Shown here one piece after another: positions 35,050 to 43,546 of a DNA stretch of 64,000 nucleotides. Both the position numbers and the translations under genes were made by a program. Position 1 is the stretch's first letter. Every line of letters starts with the position of its first letter. Source of the DNA: Agromyces lapidis (GTDB lineage Bacteria > Actinomycetota > Actinomycetes > Actinomycetales > Microbacteriaceae); assembly GCF_009749405.1 (NCBI RefSeq), contig NZ_WBIQ01000009.1, forward strand, positions 186,001 through 250,000, in the 5' to 3' direction. The notes under the pieces are model-generated. The model was not told the DNA's origin. It did not search any database and was given only the letters and a program-made list of their open reading frames with translations.

Positions 35050-36426
35050 ATGACGAAGTATCGAGTACAGAACCCCGCCACCGGCGAGATCGTCGAGACC
35101 TTCGAGGTCGCGACCGACGCGCAGATCGAGCAGACCCTCGCTGCAGCCGACGCCGCCTACCGTGAATGGCGCGAACGCAGCGTGCAGGAGCGCGCCGCGG
35201 CGGTCAAGCGCGTGGCCGAGCTCTTCGAGGAGCGCAAGGACGAGCTCGCCCGGCTCATCGCGGTCGAGATGGGCAAGTCGATCGCCGAGTCGCTCGACGA
35301 GGTCGAGTTCGCCCGCTCGATCATCGAGTACTACGCGGTGCACGGGCCGAGCCTGATCACCGACCACGAGATCCCGTCGACGATCCCCGGCAAGGCGATC
35401 ATCGAGCAGCTGCCCGTGGGGGCGCTCCTCGGCGTCATGCCGTGGAACTTCCCGTACTACCAGGTCGCCCGCTTCGCGGCGCCGAACCTGGTGCTCGGCA
35501 ACACGATCATCCTGAAGCACGCCGACATCTGCGCCCGCTCGGCGCTGACGATCCAGGAGATCATGGAGGAGGCCGGGGTTCCGGTCGGCGGCTACCAGAA
35601 CGTCTTCGCCTCGCACGAGCAGATCGCGAGCATGATCGCCGACCCCCGCGTGCAGGGCGTCTCCCTCACGGGTTCCGAGCGCGCCGGGGCCATCATCGGC
35701 GAGCAGGCCGGCCGGCACCTGAAGAAGTGCGTGCTCGAGCTCGGTGGTATCGACCCGATGGTCGTGCTCGACGCCGACGACGTCGCGGGCGTCGCGAAGG
35801 CGGCGTGGGACTTCCGCGTCTACAACGGCGGCCAGGTCTGCAACTCGAACAAGCGGCTCATCGTGATGGACGACATCTACGACGAGTTCGTCGCCGAGCT
35901 GCGCCGTCTCGCCACCGGCCTCGAGCCCGGCGACCAGCTCGACCTCCGCGAGGGGCAGTACGCCCCCATGTCGTCCCGCGCCGCCGCCGAGACGGTGCAC
36001 GCCCAGGTGCAGAAGGCCGTCGCCGAGGGCGCGACCCTCGAGGCGGGCGGCGTCCTCTCCGACGGGCCCGGCGCGTACTACTCGCCCGCGGTGCTGACCG
36101 GGGTGCCCCGCGACTCCGAGTCGTACGGCGAAGAGCTGTTCGGACCGGTCGCGACCGTCTACCGGGTGCACAGCGACGAGGAGGCCCTCGAGCTCGCCAA
36201 CGACTGCGCGCTGGGCCTCGGCGGCTCGGTGTTCTCGACCGACGAGGCTCGCGCCGCCCGGGTCGCCTCGCGCCTGGAGGTCGGGATGACCCACGTCAAC
36301 ACGATCGCCGCCGAGGCCGCCGAGCTGCCCTTCGGCGGCGTGAAGCGCTCGGGCTTCGGACGCGAGATGGGCCCGGTCGGCATCGGCGAGTTCGCCAACC
36401 GCCGTCTCTCCTTCGTCGCGAGGTAG
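35050..36426 (+). CDS. NAD-dependent succinate-semialdehyde-type dehydrogenase (copy 1)
   Basis: A 458-residue aldehyde dehydrogenase. Key stretches: [18 protein letters not shown] (cofactor pocket), SLTGSERAG (Rossmann), LELGGIDPMVVLD (general-base Glu), NGGQVCNSNKR (nucleophile Cys) and [16 protein letters not shown]. It would oxidise a semialdehyde, such as succinate semialdehyde or aminobutyraldehyde, to the acid. GGAGGA precedes the ATG. It is third in the operon after the FAD amine oxidoreductase and cupin, fitting oxidation of the aldehyde made by the first enzyme. A close paralog is at 54241. Confidence 0.9.
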   Translation: MTKYRVQNPATGEIVETFEVATDAQIEQTLAAADAAYREWRERSVQERAAAVKRVAELFEERKDELARLIAVEMGKSIAESLDEVEFARSIIEYYAVHGPSLITDHEIPSTIPGKAIIEQLPVGALLGVMPWNFPYYQVARFAAPNLVLGNTIILKHADICARSALTIQEIMEEAGVPVGGYQNVFASHEQIASMIADPRVQGVSLTGSERAGAIIGEQAGRHLKKCVLELGGIDPMVVLDADDVAGVAKAAWDFRVYNGGQVCNSNKRLIVMDDIYDEFVAELRRLATGLEPGDQLDLREGQYAPMSSRAAAETVHAQVQKAVAEGATLEAGGVLSDGPGAYYSPAVLTGVPRDSESYGEELFGPVATVYRVHSDEEALELANDCALGLGGSVFSTDEARAARVASRLEVGMTHVNTIAAEAAELPFGGVKRSGFGREMGPVGIGEFANRRLSFVAR

Positions 36427-36441
36427 TCGACCGCAAGACCC

Positions 36442-36479
36442 GAACGGGCCCGCCGGCGAACTCGCCGGCGGGCCCGTTC
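36442..36479. terminator. Strong hairpin terminator after the amine oxidase operon
   Basis: GAACGGGCCCGCCGGCG (36442-36458) and CGCCGGCGGGCCCGTTC (36463-36479) are perfect 17-bp arms with an AACT loop, starting 15 bases after the dehydrogenase stop. It lies between convergent genes and ends in GTTCT. Confidence 0.9.
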
Positions 36480-36528
36480 TCGTCTCGGGCCGACCTCGTC
36501 GGGTCTCAGCAGGGACCCGCGATGCGGA

Positions 36529-37182
36529 TCAGCCGCAGAACTCCTTCGGCACGCCCGCGCGCTCCTGCACGCCGATCATCACGACCGTGTCGTCCTCGAC
36601 GAGGAAGTTGACGTAGCCGCTCGCATCATCGCCCACGGCGTAGCCGAACGACTCCGCGGCGGGCTGGTTCGTCGGCTCGAGCTCGGGGTAGGCCGCGGTG
36701 AGCTCGTCCATGGTCGAGCCGAGCTCGATGCCCGCCTCGGTCGCGGGCGACGCAGGCAGGACGCCGTCTGCGTCGGGCCGCCCGTTCGCCCAGACGGCGG
36801 AGACCTCGTCGACGCCCTCGGGGTGGATCACGAGCAGCGTCGCCGCCCCGTCGGCCGAAAGCGCGATCCTGCCGGGGCAGTACTCGTCGGTCTCGAACGC
36901 CGTGAGGCCGGCGAGCGTCGCTTCGGCCGGTGCTCCCCGCTGGATCGGCCCCATGCCGCCGGTGGTGATGGTCCACGTCGTCACGTCGGCAGGGTCGACG
37001 GGCGCGGCCGACGGCGTCGCCGACGGGGTCCCGATCACGGTGGGTTCCGCCGAGGGGGCGGGGTTCGTCGGCTCCTCGCTGGCCGCTTCGCCGGGCGCGG
37101 CGCAGCCGGAGAGGGCGAACATCGCGATCGCGGCGATGCCGAGGGCGATCGACGACCGGGCGAACCGGCGGCTCCGTGACAT
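36529..37182 (-). CDS. Hypothetical secreted lipoprotein
   Basis: A 217-residue lipoprotein with signal SIALGIAAIAMFALSGCAAP (lipobox L-S-G-C). A Pro/Thr/Ser-rich linker (residues about 35-65) is followed by a globular domain with two cysteines (DEYCPGR, KEFCG at the C-terminus). The TWTITTGGMGPIQRGAPAE and IELGSTMDELTAAYPELEP stretches suggest a beta-rich ligand-binding fold of the kind with the short repeat G-[SP]-T-x-D-E-L. No family assignment is made. It is monocistronic. Confidence 0.65.
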   Translation of the reverse strand: MSRSRRFARSSIALGIAAIAMFALSGCAAPGEAASEEPTNPAPSAEPTVIGTPSATPSAAPVDPADVTTWTITTGGMGPIQRGAPAEATLAGLTAFETDEYCPGRIALSADGAATLLVIHPEGVDEVSAVWANGRPDADGVLPASPATEAGIELGSTMDELTAAYPELEPTNQPAAESFGYAVGDDASGYVNFLVEDDTVVMIGVQERAGVPKEFCG

Positions 37183-37290
37183 GGGTGCTCCTTCAGGTCA
37201 TGCGGAGGAACCGCCTGCTTCACGCTAACGACAGGAGCACGCGAATCGGCAGCGTCGAACGATATCGCTTCGATAACGCCCGCGGCGCGC

Positions 37291-38019
37291 TCAGGCGACG
37301 ACTGCCCCGGCCCGGTCGATCGCGCCGGGCACCGGGCCCGCCGGCTCGATGCGGAAGGTCGAGGTGAATCGCGCGAGCAGCTCGGCATCGCCGACGAACG
37401 AGGCCGGGGATGCCCCGCCGACGAGCAGCGCGCGGAGCGGGCCCGGCGCGAGCTCGAGTTCGAGCACGGCCTGGGGCACCGGCTCGAGCGCCGAGCGGCG
37501 CGGCTGAGGCAGCGCGCCCGGGCCGACCGGGGCGACGTCGAGGGCCGCGCCGATGACGATGGCCGACACCGAGACCGCCGACCCGTCGTCGGCCACGTGC
37601 AGCACGTACTCGGTGGGCGGCAGCGACGCCGCGGCATCCCGCCGGAACGCCGCGCGCAGCGCGAAGGCGATGGAGTCGGCGCTCAACGTCTCGCCGTCGC
37701 CGGGCTCGCCCAGCAGCGACCACCCCCAGCGCTCGAGGGCGACGACGACGGGCTCGAGGCCCCTCCCGAGCTCGGTGAGTTCGTAGCCGCCGCGCACGCT
37801 CGGCACCCGGCGCAGGACGCCCGCCTCCTGCAGCTCCTTCAGCCGGTCGCTCAGGATGTTCGTCGGGATGCGCGGCAGCCCGGCCTTCAGATCTCCGTAT
37901 CGGCGCGCGCCGACGAGCAGGTCGCGGACGATGAGCAGCGCCCACCGGTCCCCGACCCGCTCGAGTGCGCGGGCGGCTCCCCCGTACTGGCCGAAGCCGC
38001 GCGCGCCGCGGGTCGCCAT
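37291..38019 (-). CDS. HxlR-type regulator with a C-terminal SCP2-like domain
   Basis: A 242-residue protein. The N-terminal HxlR winged helix reads AARALERVGDRWALLIVRDL, RIPTNILSDRLKELQEAGVL and GGYELTELG. The C-terminal 130 residues resemble a sterol-carrier-like sensor domain seen in longer HxlR homologs. It lies four bases downstream of a VOC gene on the same strand, an operon in which it probably represses itself and the VOC gene through the CAAGTGA/TCACTTG repeats at 38548-38573. Confidence 0.82.
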   Translation of the reverse strand: MATRGARGFGQYGGAARALERVGDRWALLIVRDLLVGARRYGDLKAGLPRIPTNILSDRLKELQEAGVLRRVPSVRGGYELTELGRGLEPVVVALERWGWSLLGEPGDGETLSADSIAFALRAAFRRDAAASLPPTEYVLHVADDGSAVSVSAIVIGAALDVAPVGPGALPQPRRSALEPVPQAVLELELAPGPLRALLVGGASPASFVGDAELLARFTSTFRIEPAGPVPGAIDRAGAVVA

Positions 38020-38023
38020 CCGG

Positions 38024-38485
38024 TCAGGCCGTGGCCGACTGCGCGGCCTGGGCCTGGTCGGCCAGGTAGGCCTCGGGGCCCTGTTCGGCGGCCGCCTGCT
38101 CCATGAACAGGAACTCGAGCACGTTGCCGTCGGGGTCTTCGAGGTCGCGCGAGTACATGAAGCCGTAGTCCTGCGCGTCGCGCGGCTCGGTACCTCCGGC
38201 GGCGAGGCCCTTCGCGAGCACCGCGTCGACCTCGTCGCGCGACTCGCGGCTGAGGGCGATGAGCGCCTGCGCGTGCGTCTTCGTGTCGATGATCTGCTTC
38301 TCGGTGAAGGTGCCGAGGTACTCGCGGGTGAGCACCATGAAGTAGATGTTGTCGCTGAACACCACGCAGGCGGCGTTCTCGTCGGTGAAGAGCGGGTTGA
38401 TGGTGAACCCGAGGGCCTCGTAGAACGCCTTCGAGCGGTCGAGGTCGTTGGTGGGCAGGTTCACGAAGATGCTGGTCGCGGTCAT
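38024..38485 (-). CDS. VOC superfamily protein (copy 2)
   Basis: A 153-residue VOC/glyoxalase-fold protein: FVNLPTNDLDRSKAFYEALG at the start and YSRDLEDPDGNVLEFLFM in the second half, where the metal-ligand Glu is expected. The sequence IYFMVLTREYLGTFTEKQ is of the PhnB-like or uncharacterised VOC class. The ATG at 38485 is fixed by GGAGG upstream. It is the first gene of a pair with an HxlR regulator. Confidence 0.83.
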   Translation of the reverse strand: MTATSIFVNLPTNDLDRSKAFYEALGFTINPLFTDENAACVVFSDNIYFMVLTREYLGTFTEKQIIDTKTHAQALIALSRESRDEVDAVLAKGLAAGGTEPRDAQDYGFMYSRDLEDPDGNVLEFLFMEQAAAEQGPEAYLADQAQAAQSATA

Positions 38486-38547
38486 GATCGCCTCCGAGGG
38501 ATCGTCAGTGTCGTGTTCGGGTGCTTCGAGTCCCAGCTTGCTCTTTG

Positions 38548-38573
38548 CAAGTTCACTTGTCAATAGCAAGTGA
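38548..38573. promoter_or_regulatory. Putative HxlR operator with three half-sites
   Basis: TCACTTG (38553-38559) and CAAGTGA (38567-38573) form a perfect 7-bp inverted repeat with a seven-base spacer. A further CAAGT at 38548-38552 makes a second, tighter palindrome with ACTTG. It lies 63-88 bases upstream of the VOC start. The AT-rich CTTGTCAATAG around it looks like a promoter core. Confidence 0.6.
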
Positions 38574-38626
38574 GTAGTTCTTCCCCATCCCGTGCAGGGC
38601 TCGCCCGGGCATCGCCCGATCCCGGA

Positions 38627-40288
38627 TCAGCGCAACGCGCTGCGCCGCACGAGCAGCGCGAGGTGCAGCGCCGTGAGCGTCTCGCCGTCGTCGAGATCCA
38701 CCCCGAGCAGCTGCCCGATGAGCGACAGCCGCTGGTAGAACACCGACCTCGACAGGTGCGACGCGCCCGCGGCGGCGGTGCGATTGCCGGGGTGCGCGAG
38801 CGTCGCGGCGAGCACGTCGAGCAGGTCGCCGCCGCGGGCGAGGTCGTACTCGATGAGCGGCGCGAGCATCTGCTCGCTGTGCCGCAACAGCCGATGATCG
38901 TCGCGCAGCGAGGTCACGAGCCGGATCAGCGGGCGGTCCTCCGCCCGACGGATCACGAGTCCCCGCCGCGAGCGGGCACCGGGTGCGCGCGCCAGGTCGA
39001 TCGCCTCCTGCACCGAGCCCAGCAGCCCGTCGAGCCCCGACGCCGCCTGCCCGACCGAGAGCACCAGATGCTCGGGGGATGCCTCGTCGCCGACCAGGGC
39101 CCGGGCGAACTCGCTCGCGGTCGCATCGGCGAACTGCGCCCCCGCCGGGAGCGACAGCAGCACGACGCTCGCCTGGGTCTGCCTCGGCCAGCCCGGCGCC
39201 GCCCCGGCGAGCGCACGGCCGCCGAACGCCTGGGCCGCGGCATCCGCCCGCGGCGCCGTGACCGGCGCGCCCGTGACGACGAGGCCGTGCAGCGTCGCGC
39301 CCTCGACCGGCAGGCCCGCGGCGCCGAGCCGCGCCGCCGCCGCGGGCAGCCCCGCGAACCGCCCCTCGAGCAGTCCGTCGATGAGCCGCTGCCGCCCCGC
39401 GCGCACCCACTCGTCGGCGTCGTCGCCGTCGGCCAGGCGCCCGAGCGCGAGCGCGATCGCCCCCTGCTCGAGCACGCCGGTACGGCCGGCCGGATGCGCC
39501 GGCCCGGGCAGTGCGATGAGGTGGCCCCACCGGATGCCCCGCGCCTCGACGGGCACGATCAGCCATTCGCCGGGGCTGCGGTGGGCCTGACGGGAACGCT
39601 GCTCCCAGTTCGCGAACAGCGCCTCCTCGGCCCCGGCCGGAACCTCGGCGGCGACCACCTCGTAGGCGAGGTTCTCGAGCACGACGGGCGACCCGAGCGT
39701 CTGCGCGAGCTGCGCGACGATGTAGTCGGCGGGCGAACCGCGCAGGCTCAGCGCGGTGAAGCGCTCGCGCACCTCGTCGCGGGCGCGGAGGGCGGTCGTC
39801 TGCTCGGAGATGATCCGACTGTGCACCGCCTCGGTCAGGGCGACGAACTTCACCTCGCGGTGCAGCGCGATGAGCGCGAGCCCGCGATCGCGCGCCGCCT
39901 GCTCGACGACCGCGGGCACGTAGCGGTAGTGCACGCCGAGCTCGAGCACGAGGCCGGCGAGGCCGGCGTCGACGAGGCCCGAGATGAAGTCGTGGAGCTC
40001 GTCGGGGTCGGTCGGCCAGCCCGAGCCGGTCGACAGCAGCAGCTCGCCGCCGTCGAGCAGCCGGGCGACGCCCGCACTGTCGGAGACGTGCACCCAGCGC
40101 ACCCGGGCGTCGAGCGCCCCGTCATCGCCCGACAGCACCTCGGGCACGCCCGCCGCGACCGCTGGGAGCGCCAGGATCTCGCGCACCGTCGGCAGGGCCG
40201 CACCGTCGTCGGCCGCGCCCGCCACCACCCCGCTCCGGGCGTCCGGACGATCCGTTCGGATCGACTGATCTTCGCGACGATCTGGCAC
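38627..40288 (-). CDS. PucR family transcriptional regulator
   Basis: A 553-residue regulator. After about 32 leading residues comes the PucR N-terminal domain (LPTVREILALPAVAAGVPEV, RVRWVHVSDSAG, GGELLLSTGSGW). A central GGDEF-like region follows, then the C-terminal HTH (LLDVLAATLAHPGNRTAAAG, HLSRSVFYQRLSLIGQLLGV). PucR proteins control purine, amino acid or amine catabolism. It is divergent from mmsA and a class III aminotransferase, its likely targets. GTG 40288 is uncertain: the first 30 residues do not look domain-like, and a palindrome lies within them (40248-40263). Confidence 0.85.
   Translation of the reverse strand: MPDRREDQSIRTDRPDARSGVVAGAADDGAALPTVREILALPAVAAGVPEVLSGDDGALDARVRWVHVSDSAGVARLLDGGELLLSTGSGWPTDPDELHDFISGLVDAGLAGLVLELGVHYRYVPAVVEQAARDRGLALIALHREVKFVALTEAVHSRIISEQTTALRARDEVRERFTALSLRGSPADYIVAQLAQTLGSPVVLENLAYEVVAAEVPAGAEEALFANWEQRSRQAHRSPGEWLIVPVEARGIRWGHLIALPGPAHPAGRTGVLEQGAIALALGRLADGDDADEWVRAGRQRLIDGLLEGRFAGLPAAAARLGAAGLPVEGATLHGLVVTGAPVTAPRADAAAQAFGGRALAGAAPGWPRQTQASVVLLSLPAGAQFADATASEFARALVGDEASPEHLVLSVGQAASGLDGLLGSVQEAIDLARAPGARSRRGLVIRRAEDRPLIRLVTSLRDDHRLLRHSEQMLAPLIEYDLARGGDLLDVLAATLAHPGNRTAAAGASHLSRSVFYQRLSLIGQLLGVDLDDGETLTALHLALLVRRSALR
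40248..40263. promoter_or_regulatory. Dyad at the 5' end of pucR
   Basis: CGATCCG (40248-40254) and CGGATCG (40257-40263) are perfect inverted repeats around TT. They lie inside the annotated start of the PucR gene and about 130 bases upstream of mmsA. If PucR really begins further downstream, this would be a promoter-region operator shared by both divergent genes. Confidence 0.4.
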
Positions 40289-40391
40289 CGCTTCACTCTC
40301 TTCGGCTCTGCAACACTGGGAATCAGAAGCTTAGCCGAGCGTCGGCCATTCTGTCTGAACGCCCCGAATGCACTGCCCGGAAGGACCAGCC

Positions 40392-41972
40392 ATGAGTATC
40401 ACCGAGACCGCATCGTCGCCCACTTCGAACGCCGAAGTCCCGGCGATCGGGCACTGGATCGACGGCGCGCTGCGTGCGTCGACCTCTGGTCGCACCGCCC
40501 CGGTCTACAACCCCGCCACCGGCGCCGTGCGCGCCGAGGTCGCGCTCGCCGACCAGGCCGAGATCGACGCGGCGCTCGCCTCGGCCCAGGCCGGCTACGA
40601 GGTGTGGAGCGGCTACTCGATCGCGAAGCGCCAGACCGTGATGTTCGCGTTCCGCGAGCTGCTCAACTCGCGCAAGGGCGAACTCGCCGCGATCATCACG
40701 GCCGAGCACGGCAAGGTGCTCTCCGACGCCATGGGCGAGATCCTCCGCGGCCAGGAGGTCGTCGAACTCGCGACCGGGTTCCCGCACCTGATCAAGGGTG
40801 CGTTCTCCGAGAACGCCTCGTCGGGCATCGACGTCTACTCGCTGAAGCAGCCGCTCGGCGTCGTCGGCATCATCAGCCCCTTCAACTTCCCCGCGATGGT
40901 GCCGATGTGGTTCTTCCCCATCGCGATCGCCGCCGGCAACGCGGTCGTCCTGAAGCCGAGCGAGAAGGACCCCTCGGCGGCGCTCTGGCTGGCCGAGCTC
41001 TGGAAGGAGGCGGGGCTCCCCGACGGCGTCTTCACCGTGCTGCAGGGCGACAAGCTCGCCGTCGACGGGCTGCTCACCTCGCCGATCGTGCAGTCGATCT
41101 CGTTCGTCGGCTCGACGCCGATCGCGCAGTACATCTACGAGACCGCCTCGAAGCACGGCAAGCGCGTGCAGGCGCTCGGCGGCGCGAAGAACCACATGCT
41201 CGTGCTCCCCGACGCCGACCTCGACCTCGTCGCCGACCAGGCCGTGAACGCCGGCTACGGCGCGGCCGGCGAGCGCTGCATGGCGATCTCCGTCGTGCTG
41301 GCGGTCGAGCCCGTCGCCGACGAACTGATCGCCAAGGTCACCGAGCGCATCGCGAAGCTGAAGATCGGCAACGGGGCCGGCGTCGACGCCGGTGACGGCA
41401 CGCTCAGTGAGCCCGACATGGGCCCGCTGATCACCGACGTGCACCGCGACAAGGTGTCTTCGTACGTCGACATCGCAGAGGCCGACGGCGCGAAGATCGT
41501 GGTCGACGGCCGCGGCTTCACCGTCGACGGCCACGAGGACGGCTTCTTCTTCGGCCCGACCCTGATCGACGACGTGCCCACGACCTCGCGCGCCTACACC
41601 GAGGAGATCTTCGGCCCGGTGCTCTCGATCGTGCGCGTCGCGAGCTACGACGAGGGCCTCGACCTCATCAACTCGGGCCAGTTCGGCAACGGCACCGCCA
41701 TCTTCACGAACGACGGCGGCGCGGCCCGGCGCTTCCAGAACGAGGTGCAGGTGGGCATGATCGGCATCAACGTGCCGATCCCCGTGCCGGTCGCCTACCA
41801 CTCGTTCGGCGGATGGAAGCAGTCGCTGTTCGGCGACTCGAAGGCGTACGGCACGCACGGCTTCGACTTCTTCACCCGCGAGAAGGCCATCACGAGCCGC
41901 TGGCTCGACCCGGCCACGCGCAACGACAGCAGCCACACCGGCATCAACCTGGGCTTCCCCCAGAACCACTGA
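40392..41972 (+). CDS. mmsA: CoA-acylating methylmalonate-semialdehyde dehydrogenase
   Basis: A 526-residue aldehyde dehydrogenase with the features of MmsA. These are IGHWIDGALRASTSGRTAPV at the start, VGIISPFNFPAMVPMWFFPI, FVGSTPIAQYIY, ALGGAKNHMLVLPDAD (in place of the usual ELGG, as in CoA-acylating members) and the nucleophile Cys in AGERCMAIS. It converts methylmalonate or malonate semialdehyde plus CoA and NAD+ to propionyl- or acetyl-CoA. This serves valine, beta-alanine or myo-inositol breakdown. GGAAGGA precedes the ATG at 40392. It is followed 19 bp later by an aminotransferase that could supply malonate semialdehyde from beta-alanine. Confidence 0.93.
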   Translation: MSITETASSPTSNAEVPAIGHWIDGALRASTSGRTAPVYNPATGAVRAEVALADQAEIDAALASAQAGYEVWSGYSIAKRQTVMFAFRELLNSRKGELAAIITAEHGKVLSDAMGEILRGQEVVELATGFPHLIKGAFSENASSGIDVYSLKQPLGVVGIISPFNFPAMVPMWFFPIAIAAGNAVVLKPSEKDPSAALWLAELWKEAGLPDGVFTVLQGDKLAVDGLLTSPIVQSISFVGSTPIAQYIYETASKHGKRVQALGGAKNHMLVLPDADLDLVADQAVNAGYGAAGERCMAISVVLAVEPVADELIAKVTERIAKLKIGNGAGVDAGDGTLSEPDMGPLITDVHRDKVSSYVDIAEADGAKIVVDGRGFTVDGHEDGFFFGPTLIDDVPTTSRAYTEEIFGPVLSIVRVASYDEGLDLINSGQFGNGTAIFTNDGGAARRFQNEVQVGMIGINVPIPVPVAYHSFGGWKQSLFGDSKAYGTHGFDFFTREKAITSRWLDPATRNDSSHTGINLGFPQNH

Positions 41973-41991
41973 TCTCGCGAGGAGCCATCAC

Positions 41992-43416
41992 ATGACCGAC
42001 ACCGCCATCGACCCGATCGACACCGCCACCGCGGTGTACGCCGACCGCCACGGCGCCGTGCACGCGCTGCCCGACGCCGCCGCCGACGCGCAGGTGCGCG
42101 CCGACGACCGGGCGCACGTCTTCCACTCCTGGAGCGCGCAGGCCCTCATCGACCCGCTGCCGATCGCCGCGGGCGAGGGCGCGACGTTCTGGGACTACCA
42201 CGGCAACGCGTACCTCGACTTCTCGTCGCAGCTCGTGAACCTGAACCTCGGGCACCAGCACCCCGACCTCGTCGCCGCCATCCAGCAGCAGGCCGGGCGT
42301 CTCGCGACGATCCAGCCCTCGATGGCGTCCGACGTGCGCGGCGAGCTCGCCCGCCGCATCGCCGAGGTCGCCCCGGGCGATCTCGACAAGGTGTTCTTCA
42401 CGAACGGCGGCGCCGACGCCAACGAGTACGCGGTGCGCATGGCGCGCGCCGTGACGGGCCGCCGCAAGGTGCTCTCGATGTACCGCAGCTACCACGGCGG
42501 CACCGCCACCGCGATCTCGCTCACGGGCGATCCGCGCCGCTGGGCGAACGAGCCCAGCGACGGTTCGGTCGCGCACTTCTTCGGCCCGTACGAGTACCGC
42601 TCGGCCTGGGGCTCGACCTCGCCCGAAGAGGAGGCGCAGCGCGCGCTCGCCCATCTCGAGCAGGTCATCGTGCTCGAGGGCGCGTCGACCGTCGCCGCAC
42701 TCATCCTCGAGACGGTGGTCGGCACGAACGGCGTGCTCGTGCCGCCGCCCGGCTACCTCGAGGGCGTTCGCGCGCTCTGCGACAAGTACGGCATCGTCTA
42801 CATCGCCGACGAGGTCATGGTCGGATTCGGACGCATCGGCGAGTGGTTCGCGGTGAACCGCTTCGGCGTCACGCCCGACCTCATCACCTTCGCGAAGGGC
42901 GTCAACTCGGGCTACGCCCCGCTCGGCGGCGTCGTGATCTCGCAGAAGATCGCCTCGCACTTCGACACCGTGGCCTTCATGGGCGGCCTGACCTACTCGG
43001 GCCACCCGCTCGCCTGCGCTCCCGGCGTCGCGACGTTCGAGGTGTTCGAGCGCGACGGCATCCTCGAGCGCGTGCGCGACCTCGGCGAGCGCGTGGTCGG
43101 CCCCCGCCTCCGCGAGATCGCCGCGAAGCACCCCTCGGTCGGCGAGGTGCGCGGCGTGGGCCTGTTCTGGGCGATCGAGCTCGTGAAGGATGCCTCGACG
43201 CGCGAGCCGCTCGTGCCGTTCAACGCCGCAGGCGCCGACGCGGCGCCCATGGGCGCGGTCGCGGCCGCCTGCAAGCGGGCCGGCCTCTGGCCGTTCGTGC
43301 ACTTCAACCGGCTGCACGTCGCCCCGCCGCTCGTGATCAGCGAGGAGGAGCTCGTGCGCGGCCTCGACATCATCGACGAGGCGCTCACGGTCGCCGACGG
43401 GTACGTCACCGCGTAG
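41992..43416 (+). CDS. Class III PLP-dependent aminotransferase (omega-amino acid type)
   Basis: A 474-residue aminotransferase of subgroup III. FFTNGGADANEYAVRMARAV and MYRSYHGGTATAISLTGD are cofactor-phosphate regions, and IADEVMVGFGRIGEW carries the ring-binding Asp. The PLP-binding Lys is in FAKGVNSGYAPLGGV. It would move an omega-amino group (beta-alanine, GABA, putrescine or taurine) to pyruvate or 2-oxoglutarate. Sitting directly after mmsA, it most simply makes malonate semialdehyde from beta-alanine. GAGGAG precedes the ATG. The unit is closed by a hairpin at 43436. Confidence 0.9.
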   Translation: MTDTAIDPIDTATAVYADRHGAVHALPDAAADAQVRADDRAHVFHSWSAQALIDPLPIAAGEGATFWDYHGNAYLDFSSQLVNLNLGHQHPDLVAAIQQQAGRLATIQPSMASDVRGELARRIAEVAPGDLDKVFFTNGGADANEYAVRMARAVTGRRKVLSMYRSYHGGTATAISLTGDPRRWANEPSDGSVAHFFGPYEYRSAWGSTSPEEEAQRALAHLEQVIVLEGASTVAALILETVVGTNGVLVPPPGYLEGVRALCDKYGIVYIADEVMVGFGRIGEWFAVNRFGVTPDLITFAKGVNSGYAPLGGVVISQKIASHFDTVAFMGGLTYSGHPLACAPGVATFEVFERDGILERVRDLGERVVGPRLREIAAKHPSVGEVRGVGLFWAIELVKDASTREPLVPFNAAGADAAPMGAVAAACKRAGLWPFVHFNRLHVAPPLVISEEELVRGLDIIDEALTVADGYVTA

Positions 43417-43435
43417 CCGTCGCACCACTCGAACC

Positions 43436-43469
43436 GGATCGCCCGCATCTGCATGGATGCGGGCGATCC
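43436..43469 (+). terminator. Hairpin terminator after mmsA-aminotransferase
   Basis: GGATCGCCCGCATC (43436-43449) and GATGCGGGCGATCC (43456-43469) are perfect 14-bp arms around a TGCATG loop, beginning 20 bases after the aminotransferase stop. Confidence 0.9.
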
Positions 43470-43546
43470 GTCGTCTCCGGCCGTGAGGCGCGCGCCGTCG
43501 CCGCAGCCCGGCGACCGCAGGGGCGCCATCCGGATAGCCTGAGGGC

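Noticed and set aside
35050-36426. Missing catalytic cysteine in the first semialdehyde dehydrogenase
   Set aside because: The active-site stretch differs from the common form (GGQVCNSNKR), but the Cys is present at the expected place and the general-base Glu is in LELGG.
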